DNA from: Paractinoplanes deccanensis
Lineage (GTDB): Bacteria; Actinomycetota; Actinomycetes; Mycobacteriales; Micromonosporaceae
Direction: 5' to 3'
DNA: 39,532 bases
Assembly (NCBI RefSeq): GCF_016862115.1
Contig: NZ_BOMI01000166.1
Span: forward strand, 1 to 39,532
The position numbers and the translations under genes were made by a program. Below are positions 32,232-39,532 of this stretch, in pieces; the first letter of the stretch is position 1, and each line of letters opens with the position of its first letter. Below the pieces are notes generated by a model, which worked only from the letters and a program-made list of their open reading frames with translations, was not told where the DNA came from and searched no databases.

Positions 32232-33095
32232 GTGCGCGCCGTGGAGGTCAGCGCGCTGGGCGGGCCCGAGGTCCTGCGGGTGGTGGAGCGGCCCGATCCG
32301 GTGCCGGGGGAGGGGCAGCTTCTCGTACGCGTGCGCGCCGCCACGGTCAATCCGGCGGACCTCGCGGCGCGCACGGGGCAGATCCCGGGTGGGCCGGTGC
32401 CGCCGCCGTTCCTGATCGGGTGGGACGTCGCCGGTGAGGTCGTCGGCGGCGACGCGGGCATTCCACTGGGGACGGACGTCGTGGGCCTGATCCCGTGGCA
32501 TCTGAGCCGTGGAGCGATCGGCGCCTACGCGGAGTTGGTGGCAGTCGACGCCGGCTGGGTGGTGCCGCTGCCGGACGGGCTCGACCCGGTCGCGGCGGCG
32601 ACGGTGCCCCTCAACGGGCTCACGGCGCACCGCGCCCTGGATCTCCTGGACGTGAAGACCCCGACCACCGTGCTGGTCACGGGCGCCAGCGGTGGTGTGG
32701 GCGGTTTCGCGGCGCAACTCGCGCTGCGGCGGGGTCACACCGTGCTCGCGTGCGCGACGCACGACGACGAGGAATGGGTGCGCGGGCTCGGCGTGCACAG
32801 CGTGATCCCGCGCGGCGCCGGGCTCGACCGGGCGGTGCCGGCCGTGCTCGACGCCGTACCGCTGGGCGGGATCAAGGGTGACGTGGTGGTCGCGACGCGG
32901 CCGCTGCCGGACCAGGACCACAAGCTCGTGCTCGTGGAACCGGACCGGGAGGCCCTGAGCGGCCTGGTCGCGGCCCTGGCCGACGGGACGCTGAGGACCC
33001 GGGTGAGCGAGACCTTCCCGCTCGAGGCGGCGGCCGAGGCGCACCGCCGCCTGGAGAGCGGTGGTGTCAGGGGAAAGCTGGTCCTGACCCTATGA
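32232..33095 (+). CDS. Zinc-independent quinone oxidoreductase-like MDR enzyme
   Basis: A 287-residue medium-chain reductase starting at GTG. N-terminal GroES-like fold (VSALGGPEVLRVVERPDPVPGEGQLLVRVRAATVNPADLAARTG), then a Rossmann domain with VLVTGASGGVGGFAAQLA for NADPH. No zinc-ligand cysteines are present, as expected for the QOR branch. It is somewhat shorter than typical members (320-330), mainly after the Rossmann core. It probably reduces a quinone or enone with NADPH. It is separated by 2 bases from the DivIVA-like gene, and its 3' end overlaps the convergent SDR gene by 6 bases. Confidence 0.88.
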   Translation: MRAVEVSALGGPEVLRVVERPDPVPGEGQLLVRVRAATVNPADLAARTGQIPGGPVPPPFLIGWDVAGEVVGGDAGIPLGTDVVGLIPWHLSRGAIGAYAELVAVDAGWVVPLPDGLDPVAAATVPLNGLTAHRALDLLDVKTPTTVLVTGASGGVGGFAAQLALRRGHTVLACATHDDEEWVRGLGVHSVIPRGAGLDRAVPAVLDAVPLGGIKGDVVVATRPLPDQDHKLVLVEPDREALSGLVAALADGTLRTRVSETFPLEAAAEAHRRLESGGVRGKLVLTL

Positions 33096-33839
33096 GCGCG
33101 GGCGCAGCCGCAGGCCCTGCATGCCACCGTCGACGGCCAGGGCCACACCGGTGGTCGCGGAGGCCAGAGGGCTTGCCAGATAGGCGATCGCGGCCGCGAT
33201 CTCGTCCGGCGTGACGAGCCGGCCGGTGGGCTGGCGGGCTTCCAGCGCCGCGCGTTCCGCCTCGGGATTGTCGGCCTTGGCGAGCAGGCGGCCGATCCAG
33301 GGCGTGTCGGCGGTGCCGGGGTTCACGCAGTTGACCCGGATGCCCTCGGCCAGGTGGTCGGCGGCCATCGCCAGCGTCAGCGACTGCACGGCACCCTTCG
33401 TCGCCGAGTAGAGCGCGCGCTGCGGCAGGCCGGCCGTTGCGGCGATCGAGCAGACGTTGACGATCGCGGCGTGCGACGAGCGGCGCAGATGAGGCAGGGC
33501 GGCCCTGCTCGTCCGGACCATGCCCTGGACGTTGACGTCGAAGACGTGCGCCCATTCCGCGTCGTCGTTGTCCTCGACGGTGCCCTGCGCCCCGATGCCG
33601 GCGTTGTTGACGACGATGTCGATGCCGCCGAGCTCCGCCGCCGCCTCCTGGATCGCCGACCGCACCGAGGCGTCGTCGGTCACGTCGGCCCGCAAGCCCA
33701 GCAACGGCTTCTCCACGGACGGGTCGAGGTCGAGGCAGGCGACCCGCGCGCCCCGGTCGGCCAGCAGCAGGGCGGTGGCCAGGCCGATGCCGGACGCTCC
33801 GCCGGTCACCACCGCTGTCAATCCCTCGAAGTCGGACAT
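33090..33839 (-). CDS. SDR family dehydrogenase of sugar-acid catabolism
   Basis: A 249-residue classical short-chain dehydrogenase: cofactor motif TGGASGIG, Asp in CLDLD (favouring NAD+), NNAG, catalytic Ser in VNVCSIAA, Tyr-x-x-x-Lys in YSATKGAV, and the terminal VDGG. In L-fucose/L-rhamnose oxidative pathways an SDR oxidises the 2-keto-3-deoxy acid at C4; its position with an FAH hydrolase and lactonase supports that role, but aldose 1-dehydrogenase is also possible. ATG 33839 is preferred over upstream text. It is the last gene of the IclR-led operon; a 73-base gap from the alcohol dehydrogenase holds an imperfect direct repeat. Confidence 0.88.
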   Translation of the reverse strand: MSDFEGLTAVVTGGASGIGLATALLLADRGARVACLDLDPSVEKPLLGLRADVTDDASVRSAIQEAAAELGGIDIVVNNAGIGAQGTVEDNDDAEWAHVFDVNVQGMVRTSRAALPHLRRSSHAAIVNVCSIAATAGLPQRALYSATKGAVQSLTLAMAADHLAEGIRVNCVNPGTADTPWIGRLLAKADNPEAERAALEARQPTGRLVTPDEIAAAIAYLASPLASATTGVALAVDGGMQGLRLRPRS

Positions 33840-33912
33840 GTGCTCGCCTTTCACCGTGGGGAAACCGCCTCTACCGTCGCGGGCCTGTTCTTCGCTGTTG
33901 GGGAGCCGCTTC

Positions 33913-34914
33913 TCACCGTCGCGGGTCCACAAGTACCTTGGGGCCGCCGTCGTAGGTCCGGCGTCCCTCGAACACGTCGACGATCTCCTCGAGGCCCACC
34001 GTGGCCGCGACCAGCGGGCGCGGGTCCACGTCGCCCGCGGCGTACGCCTCGATGGCCCCCGGCAGCCCGGCGGACGCGCCGAGGATGCCCACCGCGGTGA
34101 CGTCGCGGAGCACGAGCGACCGGGTGTCGATGGTGCTCGGCGTGGAGGACAATCCGATGTAGACGATGCGACGCCCGGGCTCGATCAGGTCGAGCGCCAG
34201 GGCCGGCGACGAGGCGGCGTGGGTCGCGTCGATGACACCGTCCCAGGGCAGCGCGGGCAGCGTCTCGCGGGTCCAGACGTCCTCGAAACCCAGCTCGCGC
34301 GCCCACGGCAGCCCGGCGGGCAGCCCCAGCAGGTGCACCTCGGCGCCGCGGGCCCGCCCGAAGAGGGCGGCCAGCAACCCGATCGTGCCCGTGCCCAGCA
34401 CGAGCAGCCGGTCGCCCGCCTCGACGCCGGCGGCCGTGACGCTGCGCAGCGCGTTGCCACCCGGCTCCACCATGGCGCCGGCTTCTATGCCGACACTCTC
34501 CGGAAGTGAATGAAGATATTCGGCCGGGTAGGCGAGCTGTTCGGCCAAGGCACCGGGCAGGCCGCGGATGCCGAGCTCGCGCAGCGACTCGCACACCCAG
34601 TGGCGGCCGCGCGCACACCGCCGGCAGTGCCCGCAACCGATCATCGTGTCGCCGGTGACCCGCCGGCCCAGCCACGACGGGTCGACCCCGTCGCCGAGCG
34701 CGGACACCACCCCGCACCATTCGTGCCCGGGCCGGATCGGATAGGACGACTCGCCGGACTCCAGGTAGCTCATCGCCCCGGTGAACAGCTCGACATCGGT
34801 CCCGCAGACGCCGACCCGGTCGACGTCGATGACGACCTGGCCGGGTTCCGCGACCGGCGGCGGCACCTCCTCGACCGAGGCCTTGCCGGGCCCGGTGAAG
34901 ACGAGCGCTCGCAT
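33913..34914 (-). CDS. Zinc-dependent alcohol/polyol dehydrogenase
   Basis: A 333-residue MDR enzyme. Catalytic zinc ligands are visible as Cys37 (GVCGTD) and His64-Glu65 (GHEW). Structural zinc cysteines are 94, 97, 100 and 108 (CGHCRRC and VCE). The nucleotide-binding loop is VLGTGTIGLLAALFG. The sequence resembles threonine/sorbitol dehydrogenase-type enzymes and probably oxidises a sugar or sugar alcohol feeding the local pathway. Its start codon overlaps the stop of the FAH gene by one base. Some 20 residues shorter than sorbitol dehydrogenases but with all motifs. Confidence 0.9.
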   Translation of the reverse strand: MRALVFTGPGKASVEEVPPPVAEPGQVVIDVDRVGVCGTDVELFTGAMSYLESGESSYPIRPGHEWCGVVSALGDGVDPSWLGRRVTGDTMIGCGHCRRCARGRHWVCESLRELGIRGLPGALAEQLAYPAEYLHSLPESVGIEAGAMVEPGGNALRSVTAAGVEAGDRLLVLGTGTIGLLAALFGRARGAEVHLLGLPAGLPWARELGFEDVWTRETLPALPWDGVIDATHAASSPALALDLIEPGRRIVYIGLSSTPSTIDTRSLVLRDVTAVGILGASAGLPGAIEAYAAGDVDPRPLVAATVGLEEIVDVFEGRRTYDGGPKVLVDPRR

Positions 34915-35774
34915 CAGCGGGGGCCGACCACGTTCTGCCGCGCGCTGCCGAGCCGGGCGATGCCGAGCTCCATGACGTCGCCGGCCCGGAGCCACACCGG
35001 CGGCTTCAGGCCGAGCCCGACGCCGGGCGGCGTGCCGGTGTTGATGAGGTCGCCGGGCTCCAGCACGAGGAACTGGCTCAGGTAGTGCACGATGAAGAAC
35101 GGGTCGAAGATCATCGTCTTGGTGTTGCCGGTCTGCCGCCGGACGCCGTTGACGTCGAGCCACATGTCCAGGTCGCGCACGTCCGCGATCTCGTCCGGCG
35201 TGGCCAGCCATGGCCCGGCCGGGTTGAACGTCTCGGCCGACTTGCCCTTCACCCACTGGCCGCCGCGCTCCATCTGGAACTCGCGCTCGGAGACGTCGTT
35301 CACCAGCACGTAGCCGGCGATGGCGTCGCGCGCCTGCTCGGCGGAGTCCAGATAGGACGTCCGCGAGCCGATGACGATGCCGAGCTCCACCTCCCAGTCG
35401 GTCTTCGTGGACCCGCGCGGGATGCGGACGTCGTCGTTCGGCCCGACGAGCGTGTTCGGCGACTTGGTGAACAGGATCGGCTCGCTCGGCACGGCCTGGC
35501 CGGTCTCGGCGGCGTGGTCGCTGTAGTTGAGGCCGATGCAGAGGATCTGGTGCGGCCGGGCGATGGGCGCGCCGACCCGTACGTCGCCGAAGGGCAGCAC
35601 ATCACCCGTGGCGATCCGCTCGGCGACCGGCTCGGCGAGGCGGGCGATGCCGCCCGAGCCGAAGAACCGCTCGTCGAAGTCGGCGGTCAGGTCGGACACG
35701 TCGACGTAGTGGCCCTCGTCGGCGCGGACGACCGGCTTCTCGGCGCCGGGAGCGCCGATACGCATGAGTTGCAC
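34914..35774 (-). CDS. FAH-family hydrolase (2,4-diketo-3-deoxy-sugar-acid type)
   Basis: A 286-residue protein of the fumarylacetoacetate hydrolase family: ILCIGLNYSDHAAETG, FTKSPNTLVGPNDDV, DWEVELGIVIG (metal-ligand acidic residues), GYVLVNDVSERE, and the C-terminal GDLINTGTPPGVGLG. Close relatives cleave 2,4-diketo-3-deoxy-L-fuconate or -L-rhamnonate to pyruvate and L-lactate. The GTG start at 35774 gives the usual family opening QLMRIGAPG. It follows the lactonase gene after 13 bases. Exact sugar cannot be read from sequence. Confidence 0.9.
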   Translation of the reverse strand: MQLMRIGAPGAEKPVVRADEGHYVDVSDLTADFDERFFGSGGIARLAEPVAERIATGDVLPFGDVRVGAPIARPHQILCIGLNYSDHAAETGQAVPSEPILFTKSPNTLVGPNDDVRIPRGSTKTDWEVELGIVIGSRTSYLDSAEQARDAIAGYVLVNDVSEREFQMERGGQWVKGKSAETFNPAGPWLATPDEIADVRDLDMWLDVNGVRRQTGNTKTMIFDPFFIVHYLSQFLVLEPGDLINTGTPPGVGLGLKPPVWLRAGDVMELGIARLGSARQNVVGPR

Positions 35775-35787
35775 GGGCTTCTTCTTT

Positions 35788-36612
35788 CTAGTGATGCCAG
35801 TACGGCGTGTGCAGGCCGACGGCGCCGACCCGCACGGTGAACAACGGGCCTTCGGCGGCCGTGACGACCAGGACGTCGAGGTTGGGCCCGGCGAAGGCGC
35901 AGCTGGTGGTCTTCGGGGCGGGCACGGCCACGGTGGCGAGCAGCTCGCCGCGCGGCGTGAGGCAGCGGACCTCGCCGCGCTCGTGCACGGCGATCCAGAG
36001 GTTGCCGTCGGTGTCGACGCACAGGCCGTCGGGAAGGCCGTCGGTGACGCGGAACAGCTCGTGGCGCGCGCCGCCGGGGTAGTCGCGCACCCAGACCACG
36101 CCGGGAATCGAGTCGATGCTGTAGAGCCGGTCGCCCGAGGGGCTCCACGCCAGCCCGTTCGACAGGGTGAGGTCGTCGTCGAGCACCGTGGTCTCGCGGC
36201 CGTCCCAGCGCAGCAGCCGCTCCTGGCCGGTGCGGTCGTCGAGCGCCATGCTGCCGGCCAGGAAGCGCCCCTGGGGGTCCACGGCGCCGTCGTTGAGCCG
36301 GCTGCCCTGCTCGTGGACCAGCTGCGCGACTACGTCACGGCTGCCGTCACCTCGTACGTGAATAAGGTTGTGCCGGGTGGCGACGAGCAGCTCACCGTCG
36401 CGCGAGACGGCGACCGCGCAGGCCAGGTCGTCGAAGTGCCAGGTCTCCATGACACGGATCGCGTCGGTGCGCCGGTCGAGCCGCCCCGCACAGACCAGGC
36501 CGCCCTCGATGTCGACCCACAGGAGGCGGTTGCGGTCGCGGTCCCAGAGCGGTCCCTCGCCCAAGGCGTACGTCTGGGAGCACGCCGGCCGGGCCTCGAA
36601 GCGAGCCGTCAC
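35788..36612 (-). CDS. SMP-30/gluconolactonase-family sugar lactonase
   Basis: A 274-residue six-bladed propeller. Metal-site motifs are all visible: Glu in LGEGPLWD, Asn in SRLNDGAVD, Asn in LSNGLAWSP and Asp in PDGLCVDTDG. It opens an aldonolactone to the sugar acid that the IlvD-type enzyme would dehydrate. It starts at GTG and overlaps the iclR stop in GTGA, so it is translationally coupled to the regulator. Confidence 0.92.
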   Translation of the reverse strand: MTARFEARPACSQTYALGEGPLWDRDRNRLLWVDIEGGLVCAGRLDRRTDAIRVMETWHFDDLACAVAVSRDGELLVATRHNLIHVRGDGSRDVVAQLVHEQGSRLNDGAVDPQGRFLAGSMALDDRTGQERLLRWDGRETTVLDDDLTLSNGLAWSPSGDRLYSIDSIPGVVWVRDYPGGARHELFRVTDGLPDGLCVDTDGNLWIAVHERGEVRCLTPRGELLATVAVPAPKTTSCAFAGPNLDVLVVTAAEGPLFTVRVGAVGLHTPYWHH

Positions 36613-37376
36613 GACGGGTCCTCGACGATCGCCCGGATCACGGGCACGTCCGCGATCAGCCGCTCCAGCGGTGTGCGGTAGGCGAGAGCGCTGACGCTGA
36701 TCGCACCACTCGGTGCCGACGGTGAATTGAGATATACAGGCACGGCGAGGCAGTTCACGCCCGCCTCGTTCTCCTGGTTGTCGGTGCCGAAACCCCGCTG
36801 GCGGGTGCGCTCCAGCTCGGCGTGCAGCTCCCCGGCGGTCCCGATGGAGGTCGGCGTGGGGGTGGTCAGCGCGATGTCGCCGATCCAGTCGCGCACCTGC
36901 TGCTCGCTGCGCAGAATGAAGGACAGCAGCAGCTTGCCGACGGCGGTGGTGTGCGCGGCGTTGCGGCCGCCGACGACCGACGAGAGACGGACGGCGCCCG
37001 TGGGCGGGTCGAGCTTCGAGCGGTAGACGACCCAGCGGCCGTCGAGCGTCGCGTAGTGGGCCGTCTCGCCGTACCGCTCGCTGAGCGCCCGGAGCACGGG
37101 CAGCACGCGCACGTGATCGGGGCGCGCCTCGTGGTGGGCGAAGGCGAGGCGCAGGAACTCGTCGCCGAGCACGTAGCGGCCGTGCCCGTCCTGGGCGGCG
37201 AAACCGGCCCGGCGCAGCGAGGCGAGCGCGCGATGCACCGTCGGCTTGGGGCTGGCCATGACGCGCGCCATCTCGTCGAGGCCGACGCCCTCGGCGTGGC
37301 GGGCGAGCTCGGCCAGGACCGCGAGCACCCGGTCGGCGCCGACCAGCCGTACCTCGGCGTCCTGCGTCTCGGTCAT
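36609..37376 (-). CDS. IclR family transcriptional regulator
   Basis: A 255-residue regulator. Winged-helix N-terminus (ADRVLAVLAELARHAEGVGLDEMARVMASPKPTVHRALASLRRAGF) and an effector-binding GAF-like domain (RNAAHTTAVGKLLLSF, NENEAG-like QENEAGVNCLAVPV, ISVSALAYRTP). It is divergent from the dehydratase and first in the catabolic operon, so it probably responds to a sugar acid and controls both directions. ATG 37376 was chosen over 37406, which would run across the repeats. Confidence 0.92.
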   Translation of the reverse strand: MTETQDAEVRLVGADRVLAVLAELARHAEGVGLDEMARVMASPKPTVHRALASLRRAGFAAQDGHGRYVLGDEFLRLAFAHHEARPDHVRVLPVLRALSERYGETAHYATLDGRWVVYRSKLDPPTGAVRLSSVVGGRNAAHTTAVGKLLLSFILRSEQQVRDWIGDIALTTPTPTSIGTAGELHAELERTRQRGFGTDNQENEAGVNCLAVPVYLNSPSAPSGAISVSALAYRTPLERLIADVPVIRAIVEDPS

Positions 37377-37409
37377 GTTCCGGATGTTAGACCGATGTTC
37401 CGCCAATGT
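37375..37409. promoter_or_regulatory. Helically phased ATGTT repeats, candidate IclR operator
   Basis: ATGTT occurs at 37375, 37384 and 37395, with a fourth related ATGTG at 37406, spaced 9-11 bases, i.e. on one face of the helix. The longer octamer ATGTTCCG is repeated exactly at 37375 and 37395, 20 bases apart. The block overlaps the iclR start and precedes the dehydratase start by about 50 bases. Confidence 0.5.
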
Positions 37410-37455
37410 GAAAGGGGTCTTCTGTATTGGTGACGATGAGGGTTAGAGTCCGGCC

Positions 37456-39510
37456 ATGCGAAGCGCTGAGTGGTACGGCGGTGACGACCGGAACAGCTAT
37501 ATTCATCGCGCCTGGATGCGGCGGGGACTGCCGTCGGACGCCTTCGACGGGCGGCCACACATCGCGATCGCGAACACGGCGTCCGATCTGACCCCCTGCA
37601 ACGCCCACCTCAACGAGGTCGCGCGCAGCGTCTCGGACGGCATCTATCAGGCGGGTGGCATCCCGCTGAACCTGCCGGTCGTGTCGCTGGGGGAGACGCA
37701 GGTGCGGCCCACGGCGATGCTGTGGCGCAACATGGCGGCGATGGCGATCGAGGAGATGCTGCGCGCCAACCCGATCGACGGTGTCGTGCTGCTCGGCGGG
37801 TGCGACAAGACGATCCCGTCGCTGCTGATGGCGGCGTCGTCGGTGGACCTGCCGGCCGTTGTCGTGCCGGGCGGGCCGATGCTGACGGGCACCTTCCGCG
37901 GCGTACCGCTGGGATGCGGGACGGACGTGTGGAAGCTGTCGGAGGAGGTCCGCGCGGGCACGCTGAGCGCGGCGGAGTTCACCCGCTCCGAGTCGTCGAT
38001 GATCCGCAGCCGCGGCCACTGCAACACGATGGGCACGGCGTCGACGATGGGCCTGCTGGCGGAGGTGCTCGGCATGACACTGCCCGGCATCGCGGGCACG
38101 CCGGCGCCGGACAGCCGCCTGCTGGAGATGTCCCACGAGACCGGCGTGCTGATCGTCGAGATGGTGCAGAAGGAACGGCGGCCGTCGCAGGTCATGACCC
38201 GTGCCTCCTTCGTCAACGCGATCGTGGCCCTGGCGGCGCTCGGCGGCTCGACGAACGCGGTGGTGCACCTCCTGGCCATCGCGGGCCGGCTGGGCGTGCC
38301 GCTGACCCTGGACGACTTCGACCGGGTCGGCGCCGACGTGCCGCTGCTGGTCGACCTCCAGCCGGCGGGCCGCTTCCTGATGGAGGACTTCTTCCGCGCG
38401 GGCGGCCTGCACGCGGTGCTGGCCGAGGTCCGAGACCTGCTCGACCCGGCGGGGCTGACGGTCACGGGGCGGCCGCTCGTTGAATACCTCTATTCAGCGG
38501 TGGGCGACGAGCGAGCGGTCGTGGTCGAGGATCGCGCCGATCTGGTGGAGTCGCCTTCCGTTCCTTCTTCCTCTCCTGCCTCCGCGTCGTCCTCGTCCTC
38601 CGCGGCCGTCCCTTCCTCGTCGTCTACGGACGTGGCTTCCTCCGCTCCTGTGGTTTCCCCTCCGGATGCGGCGTCTTCGTCGGAGTCTCGGTCCGCACTC
38701 GGGGGAGACGGGTCAGCTTTGATACAAGACGGCGGCTCGGGGGTCGTGGGTGGTGGCCCGGCGGTCGTGGGCGGTGGCTCAACCGGTGCGGGTGGCGGTT
38801 CGGCAGGCGTGGGTGGCGGCTCGGCCTCGTTGGGCGGACATTCGGCGGTTGTCTATGACCGTGAGGTGATCCGGGCGCGGGCGGAGCCGTTGCAGGAGGC
38901 GGCGGGCATCGCGGTGCTGTATGGGAATTTGGCGCCGGACGGAGCGGTCATCAAGCCGGCGGCGGCGTCGCCCGCGCTGTTGCGGCACCGGGGACCGGCG
39001 GTGGTGTTCGACTCCGTCGAGGACCTGCACGCCCGGCTCGACGACCCCGCGCTGGAGGTGACGCCCGACTCCGTGCTGGTGCTGCGCGGCTGCGGCCCGA
39101 AGGGCTACCCCGGCATGCCCGAGGTGGCGAACATGCCGCTGCCGGCGAAGCTGCTCGAGCAAGGCGTCCGCGACATGGTCCGCATCTGTGACGGCCGGAT
39201 GAGCGGCACCGCCTACGGCACCGTCGTGCTGCACGTGGCCCCGGAGGCCGCCGCGGGCGGCCCGCTGGCCCTGGTACGCACCGGTGACATGATCGTCCTG
39301 GACGTCCCGGCCCGGCGGCTGTATGTGGACATCCCCGACGCGGAACTGCTGGCCCGCACACCCTCCCCAGCGACTGTAGAAGCTTATGCTTCGCCACGCC
39401 GCGGCTGGGAGAAGCTGTACGTCGACACCGTCGGCCAGGCCAACACCGGCGCGGACCTGGACTTCCTGATCGGCTCCAGCGGCGACAAGGTCTCCCGTGA
39501 GTCGCACTGA
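37456..39510 (+). CDS. IlvD/EDD-family sugar-acid dehydratase with large low-complexity insertion
   Basis: A 684-residue protein; family members are about 570-590. Three Fe-S cysteines are visible: Cys48 (TPCNAH), Cys116 (GGCDKT) and Cys189 (GHCNTMGTAS). The catalytic C-terminal block RICDGRMSGTAYGT includes Ser583. The pattern is closest to pentonate/hexonate dehydratases (L-arabinonate, D-xylonate type), which make a 2-keto-3-deoxy acid. Between the two domains, residues about 350-466 are extra: a Ser/Pro/Ala-rich stretch (366-413) then Gly-rich repeats (430-464). The frame is kept and both flanks align with the family. GATGAGGG precedes the ATG. Probably the dehydration step of the pathway encoded by the divergent operon. 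Confidence 0.9.
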   Translation: MRSAEWYGGDDRNSYIHRAWMRRGLPSDAFDGRPHIAIANTASDLTPCNAHLNEVARSVSDGIYQAGGIPLNLPVVSLGETQVRPTAMLWRNMAAMAIEEMLRANPIDGVVLLGGCDKTIPSLLMAASSVDLPAVVVPGGPMLTGTFRGVPLGCGTDVWKLSEEVRAGTLSAAEFTRSESSMIRSRGHCNTMGTASTMGLLAEVLGMTLPGIAGTPAPDSRLLEMSHETGVLIVEMVQKERRPSQVMTRASFVNAIVALAALGGSTNAVVHLLAIAGRLGVPLTLDDFDRVGADVPLLVDLQPAGRFLMEDFFRAGGLHAVLAEVRDLLDPAGLTVTGRPLVEYLYSAVGDERAVVVEDRADLVESPSVPSSSPASASSSSSAAVPSSSSTDVASSAPVVSPPDAASSSESRSALGGDGSALIQDGGSGVVGGGPAVVGGGSTGAGGGSAGVGGGSASLGGHSAVVYDREVIRARAEPLQEAAGIAVLYGNLAPDGAVIKPAAASPALLRHRGPAVVFDSVEDLHARLDDPALEVTPDSVLVLRGCGPKGYPGMPEVANMPLPAKLLEQGVRDMVRICDGRMSGTAYGTVVLHVAPEAAAGGPLALVRTGDMIVLDVPARRLYVDIPDAELLARTPSPATVEAYASPRRGWEKLYVDTVGQANTGADLDFLIGSSGDKVSRESH
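38551..38847 (+). repeat. Low-complexity insertion with 21 bp x 5 repeat in the dehydratase
   Basis: 38551-38700 is pyrimidine-rich on the plus strand and encodes mostly Ser with Pro/Ala. 38743-38847 comprises five 21-base units encoding seven-residue repeats (VVGGGPA, VVGGGST, GAGGGSA, GVGGGSA and a degenerate SLGGHSA). Base composition changes sharply against both flanks. Confidence 0.88.
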
Positions 39511-39532
39511 GCCGCCCACCCACTCCCTGACC

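Overview
The window is very GC-rich (above 70% by eye), with frequent GTG starts, GGAGG-type ribosome sites, a DtxR/IdeR-type iron box and a SigE-type ECF relic. This fits a high-GC actinobacterium, most likely a Micromonosporaceae member (Actinoplanes-like). That placement is inferred from composition and gene families, not from a marker gene. No tRNA, rRNA, CRISPR array, insertion sequence or phage module was seen. It reads as chromosomal accessory and metabolic DNA, and the last complete gene ends 22 bases before the window edge.

Layout. 1-542: non-coding, with a 17-18 bp array of TGTGGA cores beside two DnaA-box-like 9-mers. 543-4587 (minus): a NACHT-LRR NTPase and a secreted phytase-like esterase. 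4654-5755: a collapsed SigE sigma/propeller pair with a promoter-like sequence before it and a strong terminator after it. 5777-7901 (plus): a voltage-gated-type ion channel and a CNNM/HlyC-CorC protein. 7849-10071 (minus): a molybdopterin oxidoreductase. 10137-13817 (plus): a secreted alpha/beta hydrolase, dodecin and a universal stress protein. 14097-15898: a DrrAB-type ABC exporter. 15985-17140: decayed regulator DNA containing a 10 x 12 bp repeat. 17125-18157: a divergent SnoaL-like/TetR pair around a 15 bp palindrome. 18179-22743 (minus): a ricin-type lectin and an HTH-STAND-WD40 protein.

22829-29564 is a heme-iron island built around one divergent iron box. The leftward operon encodes a neocarzinostatin-like membrane-anchored surface protein and the ABC transporter HmuT-HmuU-HmuV. 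The rightward operon encodes an HtaA heme-binding domain fused to a WxL-like domain, a DUF916-type membrane-anchored partner, and a heme oxygenase. The genes suggest heme capture at the surface, import, and iron release in the cytoplasm. The HtaA-WxL plus DUF916 arrangement is the most novel-looking system here.

29571-33095 holds a Roadblock/LC7 protein, an ArsR regulator with its own palindrome, a TPR membrane protein with 15 bp repeats, a DivIVA-like microprotein and a quinone-oxidoreductase-like enzyme. 33090-39510 is a sugar-acid catabolic cluster (SDR, zinc alcohol dehydrogenase, FAH-family hydrolase, SMP-30 lactonase, IclR). It is divergent from an IlvD/EDD dehydratase that carries an unusual low-complexity insertion of about 115 residues. 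In-frame tandem-repeat expansions recur across unrelated genes in this window.
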